Shown: piece by piece, positions 11,775-22,054 of the stretch
How positions within the stretch are numbered: position 1 is the stretch's first letter
Layout of the letters: each line of letters opens with the position of its first letter
Assembly (NCBI GenBank): GCA_028571685.1
Contig: CM053164.1
Coordinates: 41,404,501 to 41,468,500, forward strand
Direction of reading: 5' to 3'
Origin: Heterohyrax brucei
Lineage: Eukaryota > Chordata > Mammalia > Hyracoidea > Procaviidae
DNA length: 64,000 nucleotides
Position numbers and translations under genes: made by a program
The notes under the pieces: generated by a model
The model's database searches: none
What the model was told of the DNA's origin: nothing
Seen by the model: only the letters and a program-made list of their open reading frames with translations

Positions 11775-12190
11775 CACTTGAGACACCCGCAAACTTTCTC
11801 ATTGTACTCAACATCCAACTCACATGGTATATCCTGCCAGGTATAGATGGTTTGGCCACTGTCCAGCCTTTGTGCACCACGTACCTCAGCCATCCTGAAT
11901 GCACCAAATTCTGCCTGGAAGGCCCTTGTGCAATCCTTACCCCACTTCTTGGTGAACTAAGCATCTGTCAAGACTCACCTCAGAGACACCCTTTCTAAGT
12001 ACCAATTCCCTATCCAAGTCAGTGTTAGGTGCTCTTCCACTTCTCCTCACTCCTCCAGCTACTTGTATTGAGATTTTTGTTTATGCATTCCTGTCCACTA
12101 TGGACTTTACGAGCTACTTGAGGGCTGCAGCTGGGTCCGCTTCAGTTCAGTTCCCTGACACCTAGTACAGTGTGCCACACAGTAGGGTAT
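11775..12190 (+). mobile_element. L2 LINE 3' end
   Basis: Diverged L2-like terminus. The final part reads GGACTTTACGAGCTACTTGA then GGGCTGCAGCTGGGTC, and ends with CACCTAGTACAGTGTGCCAC followed by AGTAGGG. These match the order of the well known L2 3' end (gain of TGAGGGC..., ...CCTAGCACAGTGCCTGGCACATAGTAGG). Upstream bases are weaker. Confidence 0.6.
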
Positions 12191-12296
12191 TAACCCTGCC
12201 TCTTTGGTTTTATTTCATTTTACTAAAGTGAGAAGGTCAGGGGACCAATTAAGAGGATCCATGTAATAGTACATGTAACAGTGTAGGTGCAGAGAT

Positions 12297-12568
12297 ATTG
12301 GTTGTTTAGTGGTAGAATTCTCAGCTTCCATGCAAGAGATCCGAGTTTGATTCCCAGCCAGTCCACTTCATGGGCGGCCACCACTTATCTGTCTTGTGCA
12401 CTGGTATTATGCTAAACAGGTTTCTGCAAGACTTCTAGATTAAGATAGACTAGGAAGAAAGGCCTGGTGATCTACTTTTAAAAAAATTAGTCAGTGAAAA
12501 CCCTATGGATCACAACTGTCCAACCCTGTTGTACATGAGGTCACCAAAAATCAGGGTCAACCCAAATC
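12297..12568 (+). mobile_element. tRNA-Gly-headed SINE with RTE-derived body (copy 1)
   Basis: The head (12297-12360) aligns along its length with tRNA-Gly. The A box lies in GTTGTTTAGTGG and a degenerate B box is at 12344-12354. The body (about 12395-12510, with the AGACTAGGAAGAAAGGCC block and CAGTGAAAACCCTATGG) matches the inverted RTE 5' region at 50812-50989. The rest resembles the RTE 3' end but is eroded. It is not a functional tRNA gene because the acceptor stem is lost. Confidence 0.75.
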
Positions 12569-12690
12569 TATTCCCATTGAGTCCATTTCAACTCATAGTG
12601 ACCATACAGGACAGAGTAGAACTTTCTCCATGTGAGTCAATTGCAATTCATAGTGACCATACAGGACAGCAGAACTTTCTCTGTGTCTGT
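12569..12690 (-). mobile_element. AfroSINE tail fragment with internal duplication
   Basis: Antisense RTE-like SINE tail. The block TCATAGTGACCATACAGGAC occurs twice, ~57 bases apart (12593 and 12650), each followed by an AGAACTTTCTC variant. This is a local tandem duplication within the SINE remnant. Confidence 0.7.
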
Positions 12691-13190
12691 TCATGCAGTT
12701 CTCCTGTCCCTTCTTTCTAGTCTTGCTTTTGGGCAGGAGTTGCCTGCCCATTTGATCTCATATATTTGATTAAACTAAGCACAGTCCTCATGTGTTATTT
12801 TTCTCTTTATAGGCCTGTTTAACCTTTGTCTGAAAAGTGGGCTTTGGGAGTAGCATCATTTCTGAATTAGCAAGGTATCCAGGGACCACAGTCTCATGGG
12901 TTCCTCCAATCTCTGTCAAACCAATAAGTCTGATCTTTTCTTATGAATTTACATTTTGTTCTACGTTTTTATCTAATTCTCTAGAGATAATGTTCTACAT
13001 TATCTCTCACTGGGAACATCCGTGGTGATCCCTGTTAGAGCAGTCAGTGGTGGTAGCCAGACAGCGTCCAGTTCTTCTGGGCCAGGCTGATGGAGGCTCT
13101 GGCTCCTGTGGGCCTTTAGTCCTTAGGGCTGATATTGTCCCTGTGTCTTTGGTTTTCTTCATCCTCCTTTGATCTGGATGTGATGGGACT
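12691..13190 (-). mobile_element. L1 3' UTR, distal part (L1-D)
   Basis: Antisense L1 3' UTR (GCTTTTGGGCAGGAGTTGCC, TTATAGGCCTGTTTAACCTT, then CCAATAAGTCTGATCTTTTC and the GTCAGTGGTGGTAGCCAG block). The same blocks occur in order at 24850-25340 and 58700-59410. It is interrupted at ~13190 by a mariner piece and resumes at ~13501. Confidence 0.8.
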
Positions 13191-13500
13191 AATACACTGA
13201 CAAGTAGGTTCGTGAATTCGGCTAGAAAGAGAGCTGCATGCCTCACTGCTACGTATCACTACGGTCATCTTTGAAGTACTCCCCTGGGGAAGCTGAACTG
13301 CTGCCAGCTCACGGTCCACCCTTCAAAGCAATTTTGGAACTCTGTCTAGAATGGCCATCAGAGCTGTCGTCGCACTACGCTTGATGTCCTGAATGTTATC
13401 AAAATGTTTTCCTGTCAATATTTCCTTTATCTTCAGGTAAAGAAAAAAGCCACTGGGGGCCAGATCAGATGAGTAGTGAGGCAGTTCCAACACACTGCTT
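13191..13500 (-). mobile_element. mariner 3' fragment inside L1 3' UTR
   Basis: About 310 bases matching the 3' part of the near-complete mariner at 59411-60694. Shared blocks are TTTGAAGTACTCCCCTGGGG, CACCCTTCAAAGCAATTTTG and GGCCAGATCAGATGAGTAG. The rest of the transposase is deleted. It sits in the same L1 3' UTR and orientation as the 59-kb copy. Confidence 0.8.
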
Positions 13501-14012
13501 TGTTTGCTTTGTTTACTGTCGTGCCAATTGACCTAGCTCCCCTAAGACTAGCTCCCCTAAAACTTGGTCTGCAGCCCTCAGCCCCAACAGCCGAGTCCGC
13601 CAAGGTGTTTGGATGTGTCTAGGAAACTTCTCTGACAGCCTCGGTCGGGTTGTGCTGGTTCCCCTATTCCGTCTCTTGCCCTTCCCTATACCGCAGTGGG
13701 TATTTATCTACTATCCAGTCAGTGATTTGCTCTCTGCACCCTCACCATCAGAGAATGTTTTTTCTGTGTGTACATCTTTTCTTGACCCTTTGTAATAATG
13801 GTCTCAAACAACATCTGTTTGTGACTGACTTAATCACTTAGCATAATGCCCTCCAGATTCACTCGTGTTGTGAGACGTTTCATGGATTCGACATTGTTCT
13901 TTATCATTGTATAGTATTCCATTGTGTGTATAAACCATAATTTGTTTACCCATTCATCTGTCAGTGGGCACTTAGGTTGTTTCCATCCAGTGGTGAAATG
14001 TTTACAGAAGCA
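13501..14012 (-). mobile_element. L1 3' UTR proximal part and ORF2 end (L1-D)
   Basis: Resumption of L1-D from GTGCCAATTGACCTAG through the ORF2 C-terminus. The minus strand near 13830-14030 reads DEWVNKLWFIHTMEYYTMIK, the conserved ORF2 C-terminal segment. 5' truncated at ~14012. Confidence 0.8.
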
Positions 14013-14114
14013 AGCCGTCGCCCACATCATTCTCCTAAGGAGCAGCTGGTGGGTTTAAACTGCCAACCTTGTGGTTATCAGTCAGGTGCTTAACCACTGT
14101 ACAACCAGGCCTCC
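14013..14114 (-). mobile_element. AfroSINE head fragment
   Basis: Antisense SINE head (GTGGTTATCAGTCAGGTGC, TTAACCACTGTACAACCAGG) without the tail. It abuts the 5' truncation point of L1-D. Confidence 0.65.
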
Positions 14115-14832
14115 TGGAGCAACACTGATCCAAGTAAATGGTAAGGGCCTGGACTGAGGCAGTGCCTTGGAGAAAAGAGGGTAGATGATAAACAGATGTC
14201 ATAGGTTAGAAGGGATAGTGTTGAGTGCAGTGTTTCATTTGAGATTATCTCTTAAACTCCTGAGCACACCAGCAAGTTGAAACATTAGTCCATCAGCATA
14301 GTCTAAGCCTTTTAATTTCTGGGTGATTTGGTTTTAGAACTCATCCTGTTCTTCTTCCCTTCTGTAACGCTTGTGTGACCTTGGGCTGTTGTTACACCCA
14401 TGTCAGCATCTGTGAAATGGAGCCAGCGTACCCTTCTGCAAGGGCAGTTGTGGGGTGGTTTCACTGAAATACCACGTGATAGCGTTCCCCAACACTGACA
14501 CGCGGGAGTCCTCAGTACAGGTCAGCTCCTTGGTCTCTGATTCCATTGCCCTGGGTGATTGAGGTAGTCCTTACCATCTGACTGATCTAAAGCGTTCTTC
14601 GAGAGAGAAGCTAAACTTAGTTTTTTGTGTGTGTGTTTCCACAAGCTACAGGTGCACCCTGGACAGCTGGCCTCTGCCTGTCCTCACCAGCTCTCTGCTC
14701 TGCTGTTTGCCCATTCTTACCACAAGCCCAGCCTTTCCTCCAGGGGCCTCCCGGCACCCATCCCTTCGCTGTTCCATTTGTTTCTATTCCATAGGCAACC
14801 GTCTAATTAGCCCCCTGCCTCCTTAAGCCTGT
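14115..14832. other. Intronic sequence without recognised element
   Basis: Single-copy-looking DNA. It has a pyrimidine-rich stretch at ~14,690-14,830. No exon-like open frame with splice signals was accepted. Confidence 0.5.
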
Positions 14833-15028
14833 AGTCCCAGGGTGCTGCATGTGGTTGAGGTGCTCACTGCTAACTCAAAGATTGGAGGTTCAAGTCTACC
14901 CAGAGACACTCAGAAGGAAGGCCTGGCAATCTTCTGAAAAATCAGCCATTGAAAACCCTGTGGAGCACAGTTCTCTGCACACGTGGGGTTACCATGAATC
15001 AGAATTGACCTGATAGCAGCTGATTAGC
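14833..15028 (+). mobile_element. AfroSINE, long form
   Basis: Sense copy with the longer internal segment (GAAGGAAGGCCTGGCAATC) seen in some subfamilies, then GAAAACCCTGTGGAGCACAG and the RTE-like tail. The head is degenerate and the B box is weak (GGTTCAAGTC). Confidence 0.8.
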
Positions 15029-15958
15029 TGGTTTACTGGATTACTACCCTCCTTACCTTCATTCCACCTGTGCCTTGTAAAGAAGCAGGAATACAAGCCC
15101 CAGATTGTGTTTCCATCCCATGACCATACTCAGGGTCCCCAGATCTTCTCACGACCCCACGTCTCATGGGAAACTGCACCATCTGTCTGTGAGCTCCTTG
15201 TGTTCACAGCCTCTCCAGTCTGCGCCCTCATCCCAGTTGGCCCTCTCTCCCCTGGGTCAGCAAGTCTGCTTGCCGTTCCCAACCCATGCTTGCTTGCTTC
15301 TGCTTCTTGCCTGTTTCTCACCCCAGAAAATGCCTGCTTTGTTCCTCTGCCCCAGTCCTTGTACAAAACACCCTCACAAGCAGCACAGATTCTCTTTTGA
15401 GAAGCCTTCCTTCCGTCTCTAATAACCCGTTACTTGCGGCTAACACTTTGTACACGCAGAGTGCCTTCCCACCGGAATCTCATTAGATCCTCACGCTGCC
15501 CTTTGTCCTGCCTTCCGTCAGCCAGCCTCTGATGAGTCCTCTTTGTGCCGGGCCCTTTAGAAGGACGAAGTAAGGTCTAGACTCTATTCTCAAAGAGTTC
15601 CAGTCAACGGTATGAATTCCAACCCGAAGTTTCCGTGCCATAAGATGGGGATAATGATGTTTAATTACTTGATGTGATGGTCGTCAGATCTATACAAGGT
15701 TGTGCGTGAGCGCGACACACAGAGAGCCCAACCAGCGATGACGTGAGAATGCAGGCTCGGAGCAGCTCCGAGAGGAGCGTGTGGCTGCGTGGCTCCTCTT
15801 TGCGCTGCCTCAGCCCACCGTCCCTCCACTGGTCCCACACACCCCCCTTTGCGTCTCTACTTGCAAGCTCAGACCTTTCGAGAAATCTTCCCAAGATGTG
15901 GGAAACCCTTTCACTTTATTTGAATTTTTTTCCAATCTGTATAAAGTGCTTATGTGTT
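15029..15958. other. Pyrimidine-rich intronic sequence
   Basis: C/T-rich on the + strand, with several overlapping open frames up to ~105 codons caused by lack of stops, not by coding bias. The part around 15,530-15,660 faintly resembles an old MIR/L2 remnant. The CG-containing stretch near 15,690-15,790 is too short to be a CpG island. Confidence 0.45.
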
Positions 15959-16427
15959 TTTAAAGTCAATATTTATTTTTAATTATAAAAGCAATATAAT
16001 AAGTAGACAGTCCAGGAAAGAGGAGAGCATTGCCTATCATCCCACAATGTAAACCTACTTGTTTATTCTCTGCTGTTTTGTGTCTGTATTTTTGTGTGAA
16101 ACATGCCAAAGCCAGCAGCCAAGTGCCAACGAGTCGGATGAAACATGCAGTCATTCTTTATTAAAGTTTATTTTTAAATTTTTTCTATGAGATTCACACA
16201 GAAGATACATGTGCAATGTCAAGAATAATCTGAAAGAAAAAGCCTGTATAGCTACCACCCAGGTACAAGATGAAATCATTTGCAATTCTGAAGAAGCTCC
16301 CTCCACTCTGTGCCCCAAACAGTCTCTCCTGTCACCCAAGATAAAACCACTATCCTGGTTTTACTTAACGCTAGGTGCCTGAACAGTGTGATTCACTTTT
16401 GCTTATTTTTCTAAGTTATGTAAAATG
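15959..16427 (-). mobile_element. Old L1M 3' end, first block
   Basis: Antisense L1M terminus (TTTTAATTATAAAAGCAATA, then TTAAAGTTTATTTTTAAATT and CAGTCTCTCCTGTCACCCAA with CACTATCCTGGTTTTACTTA). It is split by the AfroSINE at 16428 and continues at ~16645. Confidence 0.55.
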
Positions 16428-16643
16428 AACCCTGGTAACCCAGCAGTTAGCATCCAGCTGTCAATTCACAGGCTGCCAGTTTAACCGCAGCCTGCGGTCC
16501 TGTGGGAGAAAGACCTTGCAGTCTGTTCCTGTGAAGATTATAGCTAAAAAAGAAAGAAAGAAATGCTATGGGGCAGTTCTCCTCTGTTGCATGGCATCAC
16601 TATGAGTTGAAAATCAACTCAACGTGATCTAACTACAGCAACT
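16428..16643 (+). mobile_element. AfroSINE, long form
   Basis: Sense copy from AACCCTGGTAACCCAGCAG to an AACTCAACGTGATC tail. It has the internal GACCTTGCAGTCTGTTCC segment and a short AAAGA tract at 16545-16563. It interrupts an older L1M. Confidence 0.85.
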
Positions 16644-16748
16644 ACTGTATATGAGTGGAATAATTTTATCTGCATTATTTTGTATCTTGTTTCTCTCCCT
16701 TAGTATGTGAGATGTTGTATATGGCTGTAGTGAGTTCATGCTAATATT
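16644..16748 (-). mobile_element. Old L1M 3' end, second block
   Basis: Antisense L1M text resumes (TATATGAGTGGAATAATTTT, TTGTTTCTCTCCCTTAGTAT). It belongs to the copy begun at 15959. Confidence 0.5.
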
Positions 16749-17445
16749 CAGTTTAAAAGAGAAAAAAGTAGAGTTTTATTTTCTTCTCAATTTCTATCTC
16801 AAATCTAGACTTTATCAGGTAATCATGTCACTGATACATATACAGCTAGGGAAGTCAGTTCTCACCCTCCGGCTTTTGATCCTCCCCACCCCCACCTGAG
16901 AGATGGGTCTCAAACTGTGGAGAGCCCTCTGCCCCTCCTTTCCTGAAGGTGGGCACTTCCTCCTCCCCCCTTTGGCTCTCATTCTAGGAAGCAGCCCCTC
17001 TGTGTCAGCCGTGCCCCTTGAGCTGCAGCTGCTGTCCTTCTGTGGGAGCTACTGCAATTATTCTGTGGCCTGGAGACAGCTGGTGAGAGCGGGAGAGCAC
17101 AGCAGGCCTGGAGGCCACACGGGGAGGGCCATGGTGATGATGGTGATGCCACTGGTCAGAAGAGAGTGCCTTCTCTGGGTAATGCCTCCATCAGGAGTGC
17201 AGCAATATGCGTCTCCAGTCCGTGTGCACCTTCCCTACCCTTCTTCCACCCAGTCTACCCTTCTTCTGCAACCCAGGAGGAGCCAGACTCTAGGACACGG
17301 GATACTTCCTTTACTCATACTTAAATTTGCTGGTGCTCAGCTTCCCTGACCCTCAAACGAAGATGCCTCCCACTTGCCCTGACTTCAGTGGAGGGAGCAA
17401 GTAAAAGGAGGCAAGAGTCCATTTCCAGGGCAGAGGATGACCTTC
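16749..17445. other. Intronic sequence with a long chance frame
   Basis: GC-richer, pyrimidine-biased DNA. A 148-codon frame (16903-17349) begins with ATG, but it has no recognisable domain, no clear splice context and overlaps no known DPYSL5 exon. I treat it as chance. Confidence 0.45.
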
Positions 17446-17614
17446 CTGACTGTTAGCAGTTCACCCCCACCCCAAAGCGCTGTGCAGAAAGGCTTGGCAG
17501 TCTGCTTCTAAATGGTCACAACCTTGAAAACCCTATGGAGCACAAGTCTCTTCAGCACACACGGGTCTCCAAGAGTTGGAATCTACACAGTAGCAACTGG
17601 TTTGGTTTTAGTGT
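17446..17614 (+). mobile_element. AfroSINE, 5'-eroded
   Basis: Sense copy. The head is largely lost (TGACTGTTAGCAGTTCACCC), the internal GGCTTGGCAGTCTGCTTC segment is clear, and GAAAACCCTATGGAGCAC is followed by an eroded tail ending ACTGGTTTGGTTTTA. Confidence 0.8.
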
Positions 17615-18755
17615 TTAAAAGGTGAGTTTGTGCCAAAATGCTGAAGACTAGCACTGTGCACAGGCCGGGGCGCAGGTACAGATGTGCGTAAACACATAGT
17701 TAAGCCTCATCTTTCCCAGCGTCGCACACATTCTGCATGCGCTCTCAGCTTCAGCTTCCAACAACTGCTTATTTATCTTCTGCTCCTTATAGGATAGCTA
17801 AACTTTTGAACAAGTGGTCTGCAGCTCCTGTCCTAACCAGCCTCTCACGGTTCATCCTTCAGAATTTAACTTTTACCCTCCCCACACTGACTGTGTATGC
17901 TCAGTAAGTCCAAACCAGCCAGCTCAGACAGTGAGTGGCCCCATGGAACTAAACCTCTTACTTGGTCCTGGCCTGTTAAGGATTCGCCCCCTTGGGTTTA
18001 TATACACCCCTTCTCAGAAGCCGTTTCTGTTTCCTTCAGCTCCTGCTTGCTACAGGCACCACCTCTTGGGCTTCACCTGTAGCAGCTCCTTTTCCTAAGG
18101 TTATTTTTGAAACTGTCTCAAGAATAAGGCCTTACTTACTGTTTTCACACTCAGTATAAGGTCAGAATTGGATCGGGTTCACCTTCCCTTTCCCCTCTGA
18201 CTCGGAGGAAACCTCTTCCTGGTGCTGAGCTCGCGCCTGCGGCCTGGTGCTTCCTGACCCCTCGTCCTGCTGCTGCTTCTCCACAGCGCACAACAAAGAC
18301 GGCAGCCGTGCTCCAAGTGCACCCTGGGCCGCCCGCTAGCCCTACTTACCCAGAATGATACCTGCCACCCACAGACTTGTTCCCACCCCGTGGAAATGTG
18401 AAACAGGTACTCATGGGACATTAAGAGGGCACCTGAGAAGTCATTTAGGTTTAGAAAAAGTTTATAGCTACTGGGTGAAGGATACAGTGTGTGTCATATA
18501 TTCTTGGGTATATGTGACATTGGCCACAGCTTCTCTATCTAGTCTTTGCTCTCCATTGGTTACCCTTCTACCAGAATGGTCCTTCTTACTGTCCAAGTTC
18601 CTGGTACCCAGGTTAGCCACTAGTCCTTGGAGACATCTAGGACCCGTCCTGAACCCTGGCTGAATGATGGAGGTCTTGTCCCTTTCTCTTCCCCAGTTCC
18701 ACTCCTCAAAACATTTGCACAAAATTCCTAGGTACTCTATAAAGCAATAACACAT
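17615..18755. other. Intronic sequence, no accepted gene
   Basis: No named repeat. A splice-acceptor-like CTGCTTCTCCACAG at 18271-18284 precedes a moderately GC-rich segment, but no conserved protein reads out and no matching donor is convincing, so no exon is called. Confidence 0.45.
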
Positions 18756-19008
18756 TTGAGGAACTTCTTAGTTTATTCAAGACCAAAAGGGCAATGCTTA
18801 TTCAAAGCAAAGACGAGAAGGCAAGAAGGGACAGGAAATCTGGATGAGTGGACACGGGAAATCCAGGGTATAAAGGCAAAGGGGGAGAGTACTGACACAT
18901 TGCAGGGATTGCAACCATGTCACCAAACAATTTGCGCATACATTTTTGAGTGAGAAACTAATTTATGCTGTAAACTTTCACCTAAAACACATTTGAAAAA
19001 GAAAAAAC
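18756..19008 (+). mobile_element. L1 3' terminal fragment
   Basis: Sense L1 3' end. GAGAAGGCAAGAAGGGACAG and GTGGACACGGGAAATCCAGG are followed by the terminal GCTGTAAACTTTCACCTAAA and an A-rich tail. 5' truncated. Confidence 0.75.
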
Positions 19009-20065
19009 TTCCTATGTGGCATAAATCAGTTGTCCTGGACACTGACACTGGCCTGGTTGGGGAGGAATCTAGGAAGAGCCCCCAGTTCCTGGATGGGATG
19101 ACTGATGACGGACAGGTGGAATTTGTGTCTGTGGAACATTCCAGCAGAATAGTCCGGTAGGCCTTTGAATAACATTAAAATATTCCCTTACTCATTGGTA
19201 TAGAACAGGTTTTCAGATTTCTGCTTATCCGGGAAAGGAGACAACTGAGTCATGAAAAAGTCAGTCAGCGGGTAGGTGAGCCAAGCCAAGTGTGAAGACT
19301 TGCTTTTTTTGTCACCTAATGGTTTCTAGTTCACACAGGTTGGTGGGGGGAAGTGGTTACTTCAGAGAGGACGATGTAAGTGGAATGAATGGGGTGTGTG
19401 GGAACTTCCAAAAGTAATGCCAGCAGTGAGTTTCCAGGTATTTGTGGTTTATTAATACCTTACATGTATTTTGTAAATGTTTTAATCTACACAATAGTTG
19501 ATAAAAACAATTAAAATTAATAAAATTACACTGTGCTTTAATCTTAATTAAGAATTGTTCAGTACCTAAAGAGAAAGCAATTTCCTTTATTTTTATTTTT
19601 ATTTTTTTATAATCTGTTAACTTAAACCCTCAGCATTTCCCTCAAGCTTCTCCTTCTGGTGTTCAGTTGAGCCTTTTATTTGCTCTCATTTTTCACCTCA
19701 AAGAGAATGCCTTCTCTGAATAATCCCAACCTGCCATTAACATTTGCACTCTCCCCACCCACCCCCTTTTAGGGATGGCTGTCGCGAACCCACCAGTGGT
19801 TCTTGCCCTCTAGGGTCCCTGTGGGTCGGAGTTGACTCAGTGGCAATGGTGACTGTCGAGTGGACTGCTAGGTGCCACCAGACCCTTTTCTCTTTCCTGA
19901 TCAGAAGAGGAAAACTAGCGGCATGCTTCCTTTTTCCATGCTAAACAACTACCATATACTTCCTTCGATCCTTTAGCAAATGCCATCTGCTTGGGGTGAG
20001 GAAAAAGCCTTGCCATTCGGGTCGGTGACCTGAGCTGGTTTCCTCTGTCTCTTCAGTTACTACCT
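19009..20065. other. Intronic sequence with A/T tract and SINE scrap
   Basis: No complete element. A T/A-rich run (TTTATTTTTATTTTTATTTT) lies at about 19587-19610. A ~60-base AfroSINE-tail-like scrap (GTGGGTCGGAGTTGACTCAG) is at ~19790-19850. Confidence 0.5.
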
Positions 20066-20408
20066 TGGATTGGTATTTGTTGTCATTCGTTGCTGTCAAG
20101 TCAGCCCAGTTTATCGGCGATGTGCTGTCCAGTCCTGCACCATCTCCGTGATCAGTTGCTAATCAGACCGTTATGATCCATGGGGTTTTCACCGGCTGAT
20201 TTTCAGAAGTAGATCTTGAGGCATTTTCTTCCTAGTCCCTCTTAGTCTGGATGCTCTGCTGCAGCCTGGTTAGTCTCACAGCAGTGTGCAAACCCCAAAC
20301 CACAACTGACGGGTGGGTGGTAGTTACATGTGCGGTGCATTGGCTGGGATTTGAAGCCAGGTCTTCCAAGTGGAAGGCAAGAATTCTACCACTAAACCAC
20401 CAATGACC
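20066..20408 (-). mobile_element. tRNA-Gly-headed SINE with RTE-derived body and tail (copy 2)
   Basis: Best preserved of the three copies. On the minus strand the head (20408 back to ~20336) reads ATTGGTGGTTTAGTGGTAGA and continues as in tRNA-Gly. The body (AGACTAAGAGGGACTAGGAA type) matches the RTE 5' region. The end nearest 20070 (TGTTGTCATTCGTTGCTGTC, GTCCAGTCCTGCACCATC) matches the RTE 3' end. Confidence 0.8.
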
Positions 20409-21095
20409 TAGATTGCCGTAGCATTGGCTTAAATGCCATTGGCCCTTATGTCACAGGGCGTTGTTGTAGTTCCCTTCTTACATGCTCTTGGATACCATAG
20501 TGACAAATTGTAATATCACATATTTTTTTCTGTCTGTGGATACTGCCAAGAAAGGAAATGCATGTCTTAAGCCAATACTTGTCAAAAAGAGGAAATACGT
20601 ATTTCAAGCCAAATCTGTCAAATTAGTTCTGTGGTCGCCTATGCAAGGAGTGTCCCCTTTGCACCATCTGGCCCCATGTGTCTGTGCTGAGGCCAAACTC
20701 TCCTGGAGCCTTCCAGCTGAGCTGCTGGCAGGAGGCGGCTATGCCACCCAGGCTGAGCAGGCTCCCGTTGTCTCACACCTCCCTGCAGGGACAGGAACTG
20801 CATAAGGTGATGACAGAAGCAGACAATGCCATAACACAGTGCTGGGGTTGGCATTTCCTTGGCAGGATGAATGCTGCTGCATGCCTTCTATTTAACAATG
20901 ACTGTCTACTCAGCAACAGATGCCTGTACAGCTCTGAGTGGGGCCTGTTCAACAGCAGTACTGTGGTCCAATGGATCACTTTTTATGGCCTTTCTAGCCA
21001 TTTTCTTGTAACTCCCACCAAGTGCTATGCAAATAAGGTGGTTGTGGCCCACTGAAGGGATTGGGCAGCTTGCTGGTAATACAAACAAGGTATAT

Positions 21096-21105
21096 GGCAC
21101 TCTTG
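21096..21105. repeat. AfroSINE target-site duplication, left
   Basis: GGCACTCTTG, identical to 21266-21275. Confidence 0.8.
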
Positions 21106-21265
21106 GTAGAAACCCTGGTGACAGAATGGGTTAAGTACTATGTCTGCTAACCAAAAGGTTGGCAGTTCAAATCTGCTAGGTGCTCCTTGGAAACTGTGGG
21201 GCAGTTCTACTCTGATCTCTAGGGTCACTGTGAGTCAGACCCAACTCCACGACCGTGGGTGGGTG
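21106..21265 (+). mobile_element. AfroSINE, near-complete, with perfect TSD
   Basis: Sense copy from AAACCCTGGTGACAGAATGG through GCAGTTCAAATC (B box region) to the tail CAGACCCAACTCCACGACC. The 10-base identical flanking duplication shows a simple target-primed insertion into the repeat at 20650-21962. It is therefore younger than that element. Confidence 0.9.
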
Positions 21266-21275
21266 GGCACTCTTG
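21266..21275. repeat. AfroSINE target-site duplication, right
   Basis: GGCACTCTTG, pairs with 21096-21105. Confidence 0.8.
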
Positions 21276-22054
21276 TCGGGGTAGGACCATGCAAATAAGG
21301 TGTACAGAATCCTGATGAGGGATTGCCATCCTGCTAGGCTTAAAATGAGCCATTCTGGAGGTGGAAAGGGAAGACCCCATTACCATCAAGAAGTAGAGAT
21401 AGGAGTCAAGTGCATCATTTAGACCTGGGGTCCTGCAACTGAGAACCTCCTAGAACCAGGAGACGACACAGAGAGAGAGACAAAGCTATGAACAGTGGAG
21501 ATGGTACAAGATGACAAGAAGTAGTAGCAGAGATATGGCAGTAACAGAACGAGAAGGCTGGCCCAAGGTGGTGCAGTTCAGGCCCATGGAGCAAGGTGGT
21601 TACAGCAGCTATGCCAACTCACAGAGTGAGGCAGCTGAGCACCTTTGGGCAAGAGGCTTACTGACAAAGTGGTGTGCCCTAAGGCACTTATCGGCAAAGC
21701 TAAAAGAGTATTGTAACACATGCACAAGCTAGGCAGAGGCTGGGCTGAAAAACCAAGAGCCAGAGGGAGGCGCAGGCCCAGCTGAGAAGTTGTCTTGATC
21801 CTGAATTATAACCTGTTACTTCCCTAATATACACCATAACTGTGAGTATTATCTCTGAGTTCTATGTGGTCATCGCAATAAATTATTGAACCCAGCAGAG
21901 AAGTACAGAGTGCCATGGGAGGGATGTCTCACATCAGAATTGCTAAAAAAAAAAAAAAAAAAGGGTTGGAGGGTGGGAGTATGTCTGACCTTCGCCTCTT
22001 AACAGCCATCCTTGGGCTGTTGATCTTGACTCTGTCTCCCAGTGGTGAAGTTAT

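Larger units (their letters stand above)
20650..21962 (+). mobile_element. Unidentified poly(A)-tailed repeat, LTR-like
   Basis: Candidate retroelement that I cannot name. An AATAAA signal (21877-21882) is followed ~62 bases later by an 18-base A run (21945-21962). A 14-base block containing the POU octamer ATGCAAAT occurs twice (21027-21040 and 21289-21302). It is interrupted by an AfroSINE with clean target duplications (21096-21275). The left edge is uncertain. It could be an LTR plus retrocopied flank, a processed transcript, or two unrelated pieces. No protein is recognisable. Confidence 0.4.

Noticed and set aside
12297-12360. Possible tRNA-Gly gene
   Set aside because: tRNA-like A and B boxes are present but the acceptor stem is lost and it is joined to an RTE-derived body. 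The same structure recurs at 20336-20408 and 34458-34521, so it is a SINE head.
16903-17349. 148-codon + strand frame
   Set aside because: Pyrimidine-rich, no domain, no flanking splice signals. Frames of this size are expected in 64 kb.
18271-18421. Candidate exon with acceptor-like CTGCTTCTCCACAG
   Set aside because: No conserved peptide reads out and no convincing donor follows.
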